Source of the DNA: Planctomycetota bacterium
GTDB lineage: Bacteria > Planctomycetota > J058
Length of the DNA: 64,000 bases
Reading direction: 5' to 3'
Assembly (NCBI GenBank): GCA_023954375.1
Contig: JAMLIC010000046.1
Coordinates: 1-64,000, forward strand
In this document: positions 8,121-16,692 of the stretch, piece after piece
Layout of the letters: each line of letters starts with the position of its first letter
How positions within the stretch are numbered: the stretch's first letter is position 1
Position numbers and translations under genes: made by a program
Notes under the pieces: model-generated
Seen by the model: only the letters and a program-made list of their open reading frames with translations
Told to the model about the DNA's origin: nothing
The model's database searches: none

Positions 8121-9869
8121 TCATAGCCCGTAGAGCGCCGGGTCGATCTCGCGCGCCTTCTCGTTCAGGTACTCCAGCGTCTCGGTGGCGTTCTGGATGG
8201 TGAGCACCGCGTCGACCGCGCGCCCGGCCTCGAGGGCGCTGATGCGCCGGATGAAGCGCTTGATCTTGGGGATCGTCGACGACGCCATGGAGAGGTCGCG
8301 CATGCCGAGGCCGACGAGCGGCAGCGTGAAGTGCGGCTCGCCCGAGAGCTCGCCGCAGATGCTCACCGGGATCTTGTGGCGGCGCGCGGCCTCGATCGTC
8401 GTGAGGAGCAGGCGAAAGATCGCCGGATGCGTGGGCTGATACAGCGGCGCCACCTTGGCGTTCACGCGGTCGACCGCCAGGGTGTACTGGACCAGGTCGT
8501 TCGTGCCGATGCTGAAGAAGTCGGCGTACTGCGCCAGGACGTCGGACAGCAGCGCGGCCGAGGGGACCTCGATCATGATCCCGACCGGGATGTCCTCGCG
8601 GAACGCGTGCCCCTCCCGGCGCAGCTCCTGCTTGACCTCCTCGATCGTGCTCTTGGCCTCGAGCAGCTCCTCGAGCGAGGAGATCATGGGCAGCATGATG
8701 CGCACGTCGCCGCGCGACGAGGCGCGCAGGATCGCCCGCAGCTGCCGCCAGAACACGTCGCGCCGCTCGAGGAGGCAGTAGCGGATCGAGCGGCAGCCGA
8801 GGAACGGGTTCTTCTCGTGCGCGAGCCCGTCAGGCACGAACTTGTCCGCGCCGAGGTCGAGCGTGCGGATCACCAGGGGCCGCCCGCCGAGGAGCTCGAC
8901 CGCCCGGGAGTAGGCCAGGTGGTGATCCTCCTCGGACGGGTCGGGGTTCTCCTTGTCGTAGAGGAACTCGGTCCGGTAGAGCCCGATCCCCTCGGCGCCG
9001 AAGCGCAGGGCATCCGCGATCTCGTCGGGGAACTCGATGTTCGCGTAGAGCGTGACCAGGTGACCGTCGCGGGTCTCCGCGGGGAGCGTCCGCAGCTCGT
9101 CGAGCTCGAGCAGGTAGCGGGCGAAGCGCTCCTGACGGTCCTGGTACTTGGCCAGGGTCTGCGGGTCGGGGTCGATGATGACCCGCCCCTCGCGCCCGTC
9201 GAGGATCACCAGCTCGCCGCCGACCGCGTCGCCCGTGATCGAGCCGAGGCCGACGACCGCCGGGATGCGCCGGCTCTGGGCGAGGATCGCCGTGTGCGAC
9301 GTCTTGCCGCCGGCGTCGGTGACGAACCCGCGCACCCACTCGAGCGGCAGCGAGGCGGCCTGGGAGGGGGTGAGGTCGCGCGCGATGACGATCACCGGCT
9401 TCTGGAGGGCCGAGAGCGTGCGCTGCTGCTCGCCGAGGAGGAAGCGCAGGAGCTGCCGCTCGAAGTCGTCGAGGTCGGCCAGGCGCGCGCGCGTGACCTC
9501 GTGGCGCTCCCACTCCTTGCGGTAGATCGACACCTTGCGGCTGACCGCGTGCTCAGCGGTGAAGAAGTCCTTCGTGACCCGCCGGCGCACGTAGTCGAGG
9601 AAGTCGGGGTCCTCGTACAGCAGGGCCAGGTAGTTGAGGATCGAGGCCACCTCGGACGAGACCTCGCCCGAGATCTGCTCCTTGATGCGCTCGGTCTCGC
9701 GGCGCGCCGCCGCGGCGGCCGCCTCGAACCGCTGCCACTCCTGCTCGGCGGCCTCGGGCGTCTTCGCCTTGAGGAAGCGCTGCGTGACCCGGTAGTGCTC
9801 CCCGTCGAGGATGTAGGCCTCGCCGATGACCACGCCGTCGACCACGGGGATGCCGCGCCGGATCTTCAC
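8121..9869 (-). CDS. ptsI: PTS phosphoenolpyruvate-protein phosphotransferase (Enzyme I)
   Basis: Transfers phosphate from phosphoenolpyruvate to the HPr protein. The start is set at a GTG giving VKIRRGIPVVDG: this yields 582 residues, and the phosphorylated histidine in GGKTSHTAILAQ falls at residue 192, close to H189 of the E. coli enzyme. The upstream extension is arginine/proline-rich and family-unlike. The PEP-binding barrel shows GIGLYRTEFLY, the ADGLAHEKNPFLGCRSIR stretch, GIMIEVPSAALL, FSIGTNDLVQYTLAVDR and the active cysteine in VSICGELSG. No GAF domain is present, so this is the plain EI form rather than PtsP. No HPr or sugar permease lies nearby, which suggests a regulatory rather than transport role. 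A TAAGAT box 7 nt before the GTG implies a leaderless transcript. Confidence 0.93.
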   Translation of the reverse strand: MKIRRGIPVVDGVVIGEAYILDGEHYRVTQRFLKAKTPEAAEQEWQRFEAAAAAARRETERIKEQISGEVSSEVASILNYLALLYEDPDFLDYVRRRVTKDFFTAEHAVSRKVSIYRKEWERHEVTRARLADLDDFERQLLRFLLGEQQRTLSALQKPVIVIARDLTPSQAASLPLEWVRGFVTDAGGKTSHTAILAQSRRIPAVVGLGSITGDAVGGELVILDGREGRVIIDPDPQTLAKYQDRQERFARYLLELDELRTLPAETRDGHLVTLYANIEFPDEIADALRFGAEGIGLYRTEFLYDKENPDPSEEDHHLAYSRAVELLGGRPLVIRTLDLGADKFVPDGLAHEKNPFLGCRSIRYCLLERRDVFWRQLRAILRASSRGDVRIMLPMISSLEELLEAKSTIEEVKQELRREGHAFREDIPVGIMIEVPSAALLSDVLAQYADFFSIGTNDLVQYTLAVDRVNAKVAPLYQPTHPAIFRLLLTTIEAARRHKIPVSICGELSGEPHFTLPLVGLGMRDLSMASSTIPKIKRFIRRISALEAGRAVDAVLTIQNATETLEYLNEKAREIDPALYGL

Positions 9870-9876
9870 GCGGAAG

Positions 9877-9882
9877 ATCTTA
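9877..9882 (-). promoter_or_regulatory. -10 box of ptsI (leaderless type)
   Basis: TAAGAT followed by 7 nt and the GTG at 9869. It lies in one arm (TACCCCGGC, 9881-9889) of a 9-bp inverted repeat. The other arm (GCCGGGGTA, 9914-9922) carries TATGAT (9921-9926), the likely -10 of the divergent ppk1, about 10 nt before that gene's ATG. Confidence 0.6.
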
Positions 9883-9936
9883 CCCCGGCGGCGGGCGCGG
9901 GCGGCCGCGCGCGGCCGGGGTATGATCGAGCGCATC

Positions 9937-12120
9937 ATGATGACGCCCCCTGGCGCCGGCGGCGCGCTCGGCGGCCCGCCGCCGGCCGGCCGCACCCTCG
10001 ATGACTCGCAGCCGCAGGGGCAGGCCGCCGCCGCCGAGCCGGAGGCGCCCGCGCCCGCGCCGCCGCCCGTCGACCTCCTCGACCCCCGAAACTACATCAA
10101 CCGCGAGCTGAGCCTCCTGGCCTTCAACGCGCGGGTCCTCGAGCAGGCCAAGGACCCGCGCACGCCGCTCCTCGAGCGCCTCCGGTTCCTCTGCATCTCG
10201 AGCTCCAACCTCGACGAGTTCTTCGAGATCCGCTTCTCCGGCCTCAAGCAGCAGATCGCGCTCGGGCTGGCCAAGCCCGAGCTCGACGGGCTCTCGCCCG
10301 CGGCCACGCTCGAGGCCGTCTCGCAGGAGGCGCATCGCCTGGTGGCGGAGCAGTACCGCGTGCTGCAGGACGTGCTCCTGCCGGCCCTCGAGGCGGCCGG
10401 CATCAGGGTCGTCCGCCGGCAGGCCTGGACGCCCGCCCAGCAGGAGTGGGTGCACGCCTACTTCAGCCGCGAGGTGCTGCCGGTCCTGACGCCGGTCGGG
10501 CTCGACCCCGCCCACCCGTTCCCGCGCGTGCTCAACAAGAGCCTGAACTTCATCGTCTCGCTCGAGGGGAGCGACGCCTACGAGCGGACCAGCGGCACCG
10601 CGGTCGTGCAGGTGCCGCGGCTCCTCCCGCGGCTGATCCAGATGCCGCCCCGGGTCGCCAGCGGCCCGCACGACTTCGTGCTCCTCTCGAGCGTCATCCA
10701 CGCGCACGTGGGCGAGCTGTTCCCGGGCATGCGGATCTCCGGCTGCTACCAGTTCCGCCTCACGCGCAACAGCGACCTGTGGGTCGACGAGGAGGAGGTC
10801 GACGACCTCCTGCGCGCGCTCAAGGGCGAGCTCCCCGGCCGCAACTACGGCGACGCCGTCCGCCTCGAGATGCCCGTCCAGTGCAGCCCCTACATGGCGC
10901 AGTTCCTGCTCGCCCAGTTCAAGCTCCCGCCCCAGGAGCTCTACAAGGTCGACGGGCCGGTCAACCTGCACCGCCTCTCCGCGCTCTACGACCTCGTCAA
11001 CCGCCCCGACCTGAAGTACCCCCCGTTCGCCCCCACCCCGCGGCCCGCGCTGGACATCTTCGAGCAGGTGCGCCGAGGGGACGTGCTCCTCCACCACCCC
11101 TACCAGGCGTTCACGCCGGTCGTGGAGCTGCTCCGCCAGGCCGCGGAGGACCCGAACGTCCTGGCCATCAAGATGACCGTCTACCGCATGGGTGCGCAGA
11201 GCCCCATGGCGGAGGCGCTCATCGGCGCGGCCCGCGCGGGCAAGGAGGTCACGGCGGTCGTGGAGCTCCGCGCGCGCTTCGACGAGGCGACGAACATCGA
11301 CCTCGCGACCCGCCTGCAGGAGGCCGGCGCCAAGGTCGCCTACGGCATCGTCGGGTTCAAGGCGCACGCCAAGCTGCTCCTGGTCGTCCGGCGCGAGGGG
11401 GCCGCGCTCCGCCGCTACGTCCACCTCGGGACGGGCAACTACCACACGGGGACCGCGCGGGCCTACACCGACTTCAGCCTCATGACGTGCGAGGAGCGCA
11501 CGGGCGAGGACGTGCACCGGCTCTTCCAGCAGATGACCGGCCTCGGCCGCGTCGTGCAGCTCTCCAAGCTCCTGCAGTCGCCGTTCACCCTGCACGCGCG
11601 CGTGCTCGAGCTGATCGAGCAGGAGGCGGCCGAGGCGCGCGCGGGCCGCCAGGCGCGGATCGTGGCCAAGCTCAACTCGCTCTCCGAGCCGGGCGTGATC
11701 CAGGCCCTCTACCGCGCCTCCCAGGCCGGCGTGCAGGTCGACCTGATCGTGCGCGGCGTGTGCTGCCTCCGGCCGGGGGTCCCGGGGCTGTCGGAGCGGA
11801 TCCGCGTGCGCGGGATCGTCGGGCGCTTCCTGGAGCACAGCCGCATCTACTACTTCTACGCCCGCGGCCAGGAGCTGACCTACCTGGCGTCCGCCGACTG
11901 GATGCAGCGGAACTTCTTCAAGCGGGTGGAGATCGCCTTCCCGATCGTCGACCCCGTCGTGCGCCAGCAGGTCCTCGAGGACGGGCTGTGGACCTGCCTG
12001 CAGGACAACGTCCAGGCCTGGGACCTGCTGCCCGACGGCACCTACCGCCGTAGCGCCCCGACCGACGCCGCGCCGCCGCACTGCGCGCAGGAGCTGCTCA
12101 TGGAGCGGCTGGCGACCTGA
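9937..12120 (+). CDS. ppk1: Polyphosphate kinase 1
   Basis: Reversibly polymerises the terminal phosphate of ATP into polyphosphate. The start at 9937 gives 727 residues after a proline/alanine-rich N-terminal tail. An ATG at 9922 would overlap the probable -10 box. Family motifs: YINRELSLLAFNARVLEQA, FLCISSSNLDEFFEIR, then the catalytic histidine region GFKAHAKLLLVVRREG, HLGTGNYHTGTARAYTDF and a second conserved histidine in FLEHSRIYYFYARG. All domains (N, head, C1, C2) are complete. It is divergent from ptsI and convergent with ppx, placing synthesis and degradation of polyphosphate side by side. Confidence 0.96.
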   Translation: MMTPPGAGGALGGPPPAGRTLDDSQPQGQAAAAEPEAPAPAPPPVDLLDPRNYINRELSLLAFNARVLEQAKDPRTPLLERLRFLCISSSNLDEFFEIRFSGLKQQIALGLAKPELDGLSPAATLEAVSQEAHRLVAEQYRVLQDVLLPALEAAGIRVVRRQAWTPAQQEWVHAYFSREVLPVLTPVGLDPAHPFPRVLNKSLNFIVSLEGSDAYERTSGTAVVQVPRLLPRLIQMPPRVASGPHDFVLLSSVIHAHVGELFPGMRISGCYQFRLTRNSDLWVDEEEVDDLLRALKGELPGRNYGDAVRLEMPVQCSPYMAQFLLAQFKLPPQELYKVDGPVNLHRLSALYDLVNRPDLKYPPFAPTPRPALDIFEQVRRGDVLLHHPYQAFTPVVELLRQAAEDPNVLAIKMTVYRMGAQSPMAEALIGAARAGKEVTAVVELRARFDEATNIDLATRLQEAGAKVAYGIVGFKAHAKLLLVVRREGAALRRYVHLGTGNYHTGTARAYTDFSLMTCEERTGEDVHRLFQQMTGLGRVVQLSKLLQSPFTLHARVLELIEQEAAEARAGRQARIVAKLNSLSEPGVIQALYRASQAGVQVDLIVRGVCCLRPGVPGLSERIRVRGIVGRFLEHSRIYYFYARGQELTYLASADWMQRNFFKRVEIAFPIVDPVVRQQVLEDGLWTCLQDNVQAWDLLPDGTYRRSAPTDAAPPHCAQELLMERLAT

Positions 12121-12123
12121 CGG

Positions 12124-13602
12124 CTACGCGAACGTCAGCTCCACCCCCACCCCGGCCAGCGCCGGCCGCTCCTCCTCGAGGTCGGCCAGGGTGAGCGGGT
12201 GCTCCTCGAGCCAGCGCTCGGGGAACTCGAGCCGCAGCCGGTCCTTGTCGGCGACCAGCGAGAAGGTCGGCAGCGGGCGCGGGCTGCGGCTCCGGTTGAG
12301 GAGCACGGCGAGGCGCAGGATCACGGCGAGCCGCAGGGCCGTCGTCGTGCCCACGGGGAGGCCCTCGGGGAACATGCCCCGCGCGACCTTCCGGCGGTGC
12401 GCCAGGACGAGCGCCGCGAGCAGCAGCTTGTCGTCGTTGCTGAAGCCGGGCATCTCCGAGTGGGTGATCAGGTAGGCGCCGTGTCGGTGGTAGCTGCTAT
12501 AGGAGATCGCCAGGCCGAGCTCGTGCAGCCGCGCCGCCCACTCGAGGACGTGGCGCAGGGGCGAGGCCTCGAGCTGCCAGGCGGCGGCGACCTGCTTCAG
12601 GCCGTAGAGCGCCGTGCGCTCCACCCGGGCCGCCTGCTCGAGGTCGACCCCGTAGCGCTCGAGCAGGCGCCGGATCGTCCGGTCGCGCACGTCCTCGTGC
12701 CGGATGCGCCCCAGGAGGTCGTAGAGGAGCCCCTCGCGCAGGGCGCCCGAGCAGGGCTGCATGCGCTCGATCTCGAGGCTCTCGAAGGCGCCGAGGAGGA
12801 TCGCCACGCCGCCGGCGAGCACGGCGGCGCGCGCGGGCGAGAGCGTCGGCAGGTCCAGCTTGCTCACCTGCCCGGCCGCGACCATGGCCTTCCGCAGCTT
12901 GCGCAGCCCGGCGGCCGTGATCACGCCGGGCTCGCTCATCCCCGCGGCGCGGAGGATGTCGACGACCGCCTCGATCGTGCCGGACGACCCGAAGCAGGTC
13001 TCCCAGCTCAGCGCGCGGTACCGGCGGGCGATCGTCTGCAGCTCCGCCTGCGCGGCGATCTCCGCGTTCCGGAACGCCTCCCGCCGCAGCTTGCCGTCGC
13101 CGAAGAAGCGCAGGCTCCAGGAGACGCAGCCCATGTGCATGCTGTCGGCCTGGAGCGCGTCGAAGCGCTCGCCGAGGATGCACTCGGTGCTGCCCCCGCC
13201 GATGTCGATCACCAGGCGCCGCCCGGGCGCGTCCGGGACCGTGTGCGACACGCCCAGGTAGATGAGCCGGGCCTCCTCGCGGCCCGAGATCACCTCGATC
13301 CGGTGGCCGAGCGCCTTCTGGGCGCGGGTGATGAAGGCGCGGGCGTTCTTCGCCTTGCGCATCGTGTTCGTGCCGACGGCCCGCACGAGGTCGGGGTGCA
13401 TGTCGCGCAGGCGCTGCCCGAAGCGCGTCAAGCAGGCCATGGCCCGGCCCTGCGCCTCCTCGGTCAGGTGGTTCTTTCCGTCGAACCCCCCGGCCAGCTG
13501 CACCGGCTCCTTGATGCGGTCGACGATCCGCAGGTCGTGCTGCTCGACCCGCGCGATCACCATGTGGAAGCTGTTGGACCCGAGGTCCACGGCCGCGGCC
13601 AT
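12124..13602 (-). CDS. ppx: Exopolyphosphatase / guanosine pentaphosphate phosphatase
   Basis: Ppx/GppA family: removes terminal phosphate from polyphosphate and, in GppA members, converts pppGpp to ppGpp. The N-terminal motif AAAVDLGSNSFHMVIARVEQ and VIDIGGGSTECILG are the two phosphate-loop motifs of the ASKHA fold. The C-terminal half (about residues 300-490) has the helical HD-like region with LHELGLAISYSSYHRHGAYL, as in the long Ppx form. The start is placed at the ATG giving MAAAVDLG; a TTG 24 nt upstream is an alternative. The 3' end lies 3 nt from ppk1, convergently. Ppx versus GppA cannot be decided from sequence alone. Confidence 0.92.
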   Translation of the reverse strand: MAAAVDLGSNSFHMVIARVEQHDLRIVDRIKEPVQLAGGFDGKNHLTEEAQGRAMACLTRFGQRLRDMHPDLVRAVGTNTMRKAKNARAFITRAQKALGHRIEVISGREEARLIYLGVSHTVPDAPGRRLVIDIGGGSTECILGERFDALQADSMHMGCVSWSLRFFGDGKLRREAFRNAEIAAQAELQTIARRYRALSWETCFGSSGTIEAVVDILRAAGMSEPGVITAAGLRKLRKAMVAAGQVSKLDLPTLSPARAAVLAGGVAILLGAFESLEIERMQPCSGALREGLLYDLLGRIRHEDVRDRTIRRLLERYGVDLEQAARVERTALYGLKQVAAAWQLEASPLRHVLEWAARLHELGLAISYSSYHRHGAYLITHSEMPGFSNDDKLLLAALVLAHRRKVARGMFPEGLPVGTTTALRLAVILRLAVLLNRSRSPRPLPTFSLVADKDRLRLEFPERWLEEHPLTLADLEEERPALAGVGVELTFA

Positions 13603-13701
13603 GCCGGGAGCGCCGTTGCTGCTCAAGCCGATCGCCCTCGAGGTGCTGCTGGGGGCCGCCGCGCCGGCGCCTGCCCCGCGCCGCCCCGCCCTTCCCGACC
13701 G

Positions 13702-13711
13702 AGTGTACCCT
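13702..13711. promoter_or_regulatory. Overlapping divergent -10 boxes for ppx and apaH
   Basis: TACACT on the minus strand (13702-13707) and TACCCT on the plus strand (13706-13711) overlap by two bases inside GAGTGTACCCTGG. These give leaders of roughly 90 nt to ppx and 35 nt to apaH. No good -35 hexamers are visible. Confidence 0.45.
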
Positions 13712-13753
13712 GGAGTCCGGACCACCCGGCCCTCGCGCCGGTCCAGGAGCCGC

Positions 13754-14563
13754 ATGGCGACCTACGCGGTCGGAGACGTCCAGGGCTGCTGGCGGACCCT
13801 CCAGCGCCTCCTCGACCGGGTCTCGCCCACCTCGGACGACCGCCTGTGGCTGGCGGGCGACCTGGTCAACCGCGGCCGCGGCTCGCTCGAGGTGCTCCGC
13901 TGGGCGGCCCGGCAGCGCGGCCTGACGGCGGTCCTGGGCAACCACGACCTGCACCTGCTGGCCCGCGCCGCCGGGACGCGCGCCTCGAAGGGCAAGGACA
14001 CGCTCGACGCCGTGCTCGAGGCCCCGGACCGCGCCGACCTCCTCGACTGGCTCGCGACCCGCCCGCTCCTCGTCCGCGACGGCGACCGCCTCCTCGTCCA
14101 CGCGGGGCTCCTGCCGTCGTGGACGCCCGAGGCCGCCGCCGCCCTCGCGGCCGAGGTCGACGCCGCCAGGGCCGCCGACCGGCGCGCGTTCCTGGAGGCG
14201 CTGGCCGCCGGCCCCTCGCCCCTCGCCTGGCGCGAGGGGCTGTCACCGGACGACCGGCTGCGGCTGGTCGTGGCCGCGCTCACCCGGGTCCGCTGCTGCC
14301 GGGCGGACGGCACGATGGACCTCGACTACTCGGGGCCGCCCGCGGCGGCCCCGCGCGGCCTCGTCCCCTGGTTCGAGGCCCCCGGGCGCCGGAGCGCCGG
14401 GGCGACCATCGTGTTCGGCCACTGGGCCGCGCTGGGCCTCGTGCTCGTCCCCGGGGTGGTCGCCCTCGACACCGGCTGCGTGTGGGGGCGCGCCCTCACC
14501 TGCGTCCGGCTCGAGGACGGGGCGGTGGTCCAGGAGCCCGCGCACCCGAAGGACCTGCGATGA
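13754..14563 (+). CDS. apaH: Symmetrical bis(5'-nucleosyl)-tetraphosphatase ApaH
   Basis: Hydrolyses diadenosine tetraphosphate to two ADP and, in known enzymes, decaps Np4-capped RNA. The 269-residue product matches the usual length of about 275. All metallophosphoesterase motifs are present: MATYAVGDVQGCW, LWLAGDLVNRGRGS, VLGNHDLHLL, LLVHAGLLPSW, IVFGHWAALG and VALDTGCVWG. AGGAG precedes the ATG at 4 nt. The final codons and stop lie inside the 29-nt core of repeat R2. Confidence 0.95.
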   Translation: MATYAVGDVQGCWRTLQRLLDRVSPTSDDRLWLAGDLVNRGRGSLEVLRWAARQRGLTAVLGNHDLHLLARAAGTRASKGKDTLDAVLEAPDRADLLDWLATRPLLVRDGDRLLVHAGLLPSWTPEAAAALAAEVDAARAADRRAFLEALAAGPSPLAWREGLSPDDRLRLVVAALTRVRCCRADGTMDLDYSGPPAAAPRGLVPWFEAPGRRSAGATIVFGHWAALGLVLVPGVVALDTGCVWGRALTCVRLEDGAVVQEPAHPKDLR

Positions 14564-14690
14564 GTGATGCGCTCGCGAGGGGGGCGCGATCGGCGCAAGT
14601 GCCCGGGCAACGGTGTTCGGCCCGCTCCGCGCCTCCCCATCGCTCGCTCTGGCGGGTCGAGCACGAGCGGCGGAGAGAGAAGTTCTCCAG
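14554..14690 (-). repeat. Intergenic repeat R2, copy 1
   Basis: The 29 nt at 14554-14582 are identical to 22861-22889 (core ATGAGTGATGCGCTCGCGAG). Weaker similarity (CGATCG, GGGCC, GGAGCGGGCC, GCGAGCG blocks) continues for about 80 nt. Both copies lie downstream of a minus-strand gene: sixA here and the TMTC-like gene at copy 2. A GAGAAGTTCTC palindrome sits at 14677-14687. The region 14564-14701 otherwise shows no gene. Confidence 0.7.
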
Positions 14691-14701
14691 GAGGAGGCAG
14701 C

Positions 14702-15202
14702 TCACAGCCGCCGCGCGAGCAGCCGGAGCGTCCGCGGCTCGAGGAGCCAGGCGAGCCGCCCCGGGCCGGCGCCGGGCGTCAGCTCCAGGCAGGCGACCCC
14801 GGCCTTCTTGAGCGAGGTCGCCGCGGCCGTCGCGCCGAGCGAGTGCGCGACGACGTGGTCCAGGTTCGGGGCGTGGCCGACGGCGAGGACGCGGTCGACG
14901 CCCACGCGCTCGAGCACCCGCAGGAGGTCGGCCGGCGGCGCCTCCGGCAGCAGCGCATCCGTCGGCACGACCTCGACCCCGCGCGCGCCGAGCCCCTCGA
15001 GGGCGAGGTCGGCGGTCTGCCGCGCCCGGACGTACGGGCTCGAGAGCACGATGCGCGGCTCCGGGAAGAGCGCGCGCAGCCCCCGCGCCGCCTGCAGCGT
15101 GCGGCGCTCCCCCCGGGGCGTCAGCCGTCGCTCGGGGTCGGGGGGCGACGAGGGGTCGTCGCGGTCCTGGGCGATGCCGTGGCGGAGGAGGACGAGGATC
15201 AT
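14702..15202 (-). CDS. sixA: SixA-like histidine phosphatase
   Basis: Short member (166 residues) of the histidine phosphatase superfamily, which in E. coli dephosphorylates phosphohistidine on the ArcB HPt domain and on PTS NPr. Visible: the nucleophile motif MILVLLRHGIA, the arginine motif SSPYVRARQTADLAL and the second histidine in VLAVGHAPNLDHVV. It is convergent with apaH and divergent from the CHAD gene. Its neighbours (Enzyme I, Ppk, CHAD) make a phosphohistidine or polyphosphate-linked substrate reasonable, but this is inference. Confidence 0.88.
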   Translation of the reverse strand: MILVLLRHGIAQDRDDPSSPPDPERRLTPRGERRTLQAARGLRALFPEPRIVLSSPYVRARQTADLALEGLGARGVEVVPTDALLPEAPPADLLRVLERVGVDRVLAVGHAPNLDHVVAHSLGATAAATSLKKAGVACLELTPGAGPGRLAWLLEPRTLRLLARRL

Positions 15203-15221
15203 GCGGGTGCCTCGATGGGGT

Positions 15222-15228
15222 TACGATA
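15222..15228. promoter_or_regulatory. Bidirectional -10 element, sixA / CHAD gene
   Basis: GGTTACGATACC is close to a palindrome: the plus strand reads TACGAT (15222-15227) and the minus strand TATCGT (15223-15228). It gives a 5' leader of about 15 nt to sixA and about 45 nt to the CHAD gene. Confidence 0.5.
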
Positions 15229-15278
15229 CCGGGCGCCCCGGCGGCGGACGACGGGCGTCCCCACCGGGCCTCACGCCG

Positions 15279-16397
15279 ATGACCACGACGCTCGACGACC
15301 TGGACGAGGGGGGGGCGCGCGGCCCCCGGGCCGCCATCGTCTCGCCGCGCGCGACGCTCGCGCTCGACCCCGGCCTCCCCGCCTGGGACGGCCTCCTGGC
15401 CGCGTTCGCCAGCGTCCTGGCCTACGCCGCGGCCCAGGTCGCGCGCGCGGGCCGCGACCCCGGCAAGGCGGTCCACGAGTACCGCAAGTCGATCCGCCGC
15501 GCGCGCGCGGTGGTGCGGCTCGTGCGGCCCCTGCTCAAGCGGGCGCGCTACCTGCGGCTCGACGGCGCGCTGCGCGAGGCGGTCCAGGAGACCTCGTTCG
15601 TCCGCGACGCAGAGGTCGTCGCCGAGACCGTGGACGCGCTCCCGGCCTCCGAGGGCGCGCTCGAGGCCGCGGCCGCGCTGCGGCACCTCCTGCTGGCGCG
15701 GCAGGCGACCGTGTGCTCCCCGGCGGCGATCCGCGAGGTCCTCGCCCGCGGCGCCGCGCGGCTGGCCCTCCTCCCGCTCCGGCTGGCGAAGGCCCTTCCC
15801 GCGCGCCTCGACCTCGCGGACCTCGAGGCGGCGCTGGCCGCGAGCTACCGCCGCGCCCGCCGCCGCGCCCGGGCGGCCCGGCGGAGCGGCGAGGCGGAGG
15901 CGATCCACGACTGGCGCAAGCGCACGAAGGAGCTGCGCTACCAGCTCGAGCTCCTCGAGCCCGCCCCCCAGCCGCGCGAGCGCGCGCTGGGGCGCGTGGC
16001 CAAGGGCCTGGGGCGCGTGACGGACCTGGTCATCCTGCGCCAGGCCGTCGACGAGCACGCCGAGTCGCTCGGGCCCGAGCACACCGGCGTCCTGACCGCC
16101 GCGCTCGAGCGCCTCGTCACGGCGCTGTTCGCAGAGGTGGCCGACGGCGCCGCCCCGCTCCTCGCCGACCGCCCGCGCGCGTTCGCCCGGGCGGCGCTGG
16201 CGCCCGCGCCCACGAGCGAGGTCGACCGACCGCCCGGCGCCCGGGGCGAGCGCCCGCGCGCGGCGGCGAACGGGCGGCGGCTCGGCCCCTTCGCGCCGGT
16301 CATGCCCTCCCCGCCGGCCCGCGCGCTGGCCCGCCCGGCGCCCGCCATGCCCCGGACCGGCCCGCCCACGCCGGCGACGAGGTCGCCGCGACCGTGA
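15279..16397 (+). CDS. CHAD-domain protein
   Basis: 372-residue protein with a CHAD domain, an alpha-helical fold with conserved histidines and basic residues that binds inorganic polyphosphate. Characteristic stretches are KAVHEYRKSIRRARAVVRL, the second-repeat counterpart EAIHDWRKRTKELRYQLELL and arginine-rich helices between (YRRARRRARAARR). The C-terminal 80 residues are proline/arginine-rich and probably disordered. The start is at the ATG giving MTTTLDDLDE. CHAD proteins often sit near ppk genes, as here, and may localise to polyphosphate granules. Confidence 0.88.
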   Translation: MTTTLDDLDEGGARGPRAAIVSPRATLALDPGLPAWDGLLAAFASVLAYAAAQVARAGRDPGKAVHEYRKSIRRARAVVRLVRPLLKRARYLRLDGALREAVQETSFVRDAEVVAETVDALPASEGALEAAAALRHLLLARQATVCSPAAIREVLARGAARLALLPLRLAKALPARLDLADLEAALAASYRRARRRARAARRSGEAEAIHDWRKRTKELRYQLELLEPAPQPRERALGRVAKGLGRVTDLVILRQAVDEHAESLGPEHTGVLTAALERLVTALFAEVADGAAPLLADRPRAFARAALAPAPTSEVDRPPGARGERPRAAANGRRLGPFAPVMPSPPARALARPAPAMPRTGPPTPATRSPRP

Positions 16398-16400
16398 GGC

Positions 16401-16607
16401 GTCACTCGAGCGCGGCGAGGCGGCGGCGCACGTCGGCGCGGTGCTGCTCCAGGCATCCGGGCCCACGAGGGGGAGCTCCGGCGCCAGGCCCGACATGCGG
16501 GCGTGGAGGCGAACGCCGCCGAACACGCGGGGGAACGAGGATGCGGTGGCGCAGCCGCCCAGGGCGAGCGACGCGAGCAGCGCGGCGGGCAGGTGGCGGC
16601 GGCTCAT
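16401..16607 (-). pseudogene. Possible decayed small lipoprotein gene
   Basis: A clean lipoprotein signal starts at 16607 (MSRRHLPAALLASLALGGCA, lipobox LGGC), followed by TASSFPRVFGGVRLHARM, somewhat like the YceK/YidQ lipoprotein family. That frame then runs without a stop into the antisense of the CHAD gene. A different frame downstream gives a plausible helical C-terminus (CLEQHRADVRRRLAALE) ending at 16401-16403. A frameshift around 16450-16470 is the simplest reading. A chance signal-like ORF cannot be excluded. Confidence 0.4.
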
Positions 16608-16692
16608 GCCCGGCCTGGAGGCACGTCGCGGGCCGGCCGTAAGCCTCGCCGCCGCGGTTGGCAGCGCGCCGGGAGCGACGACGATCTGACGG

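Noticed and set aside
14562..14720. Short frames starting MSDALARG in both R2 copies
   Set aside because: The peptides diverge after about 10 codons, and indels between the copies are not multiples of three, so the similarity is at DNA level.
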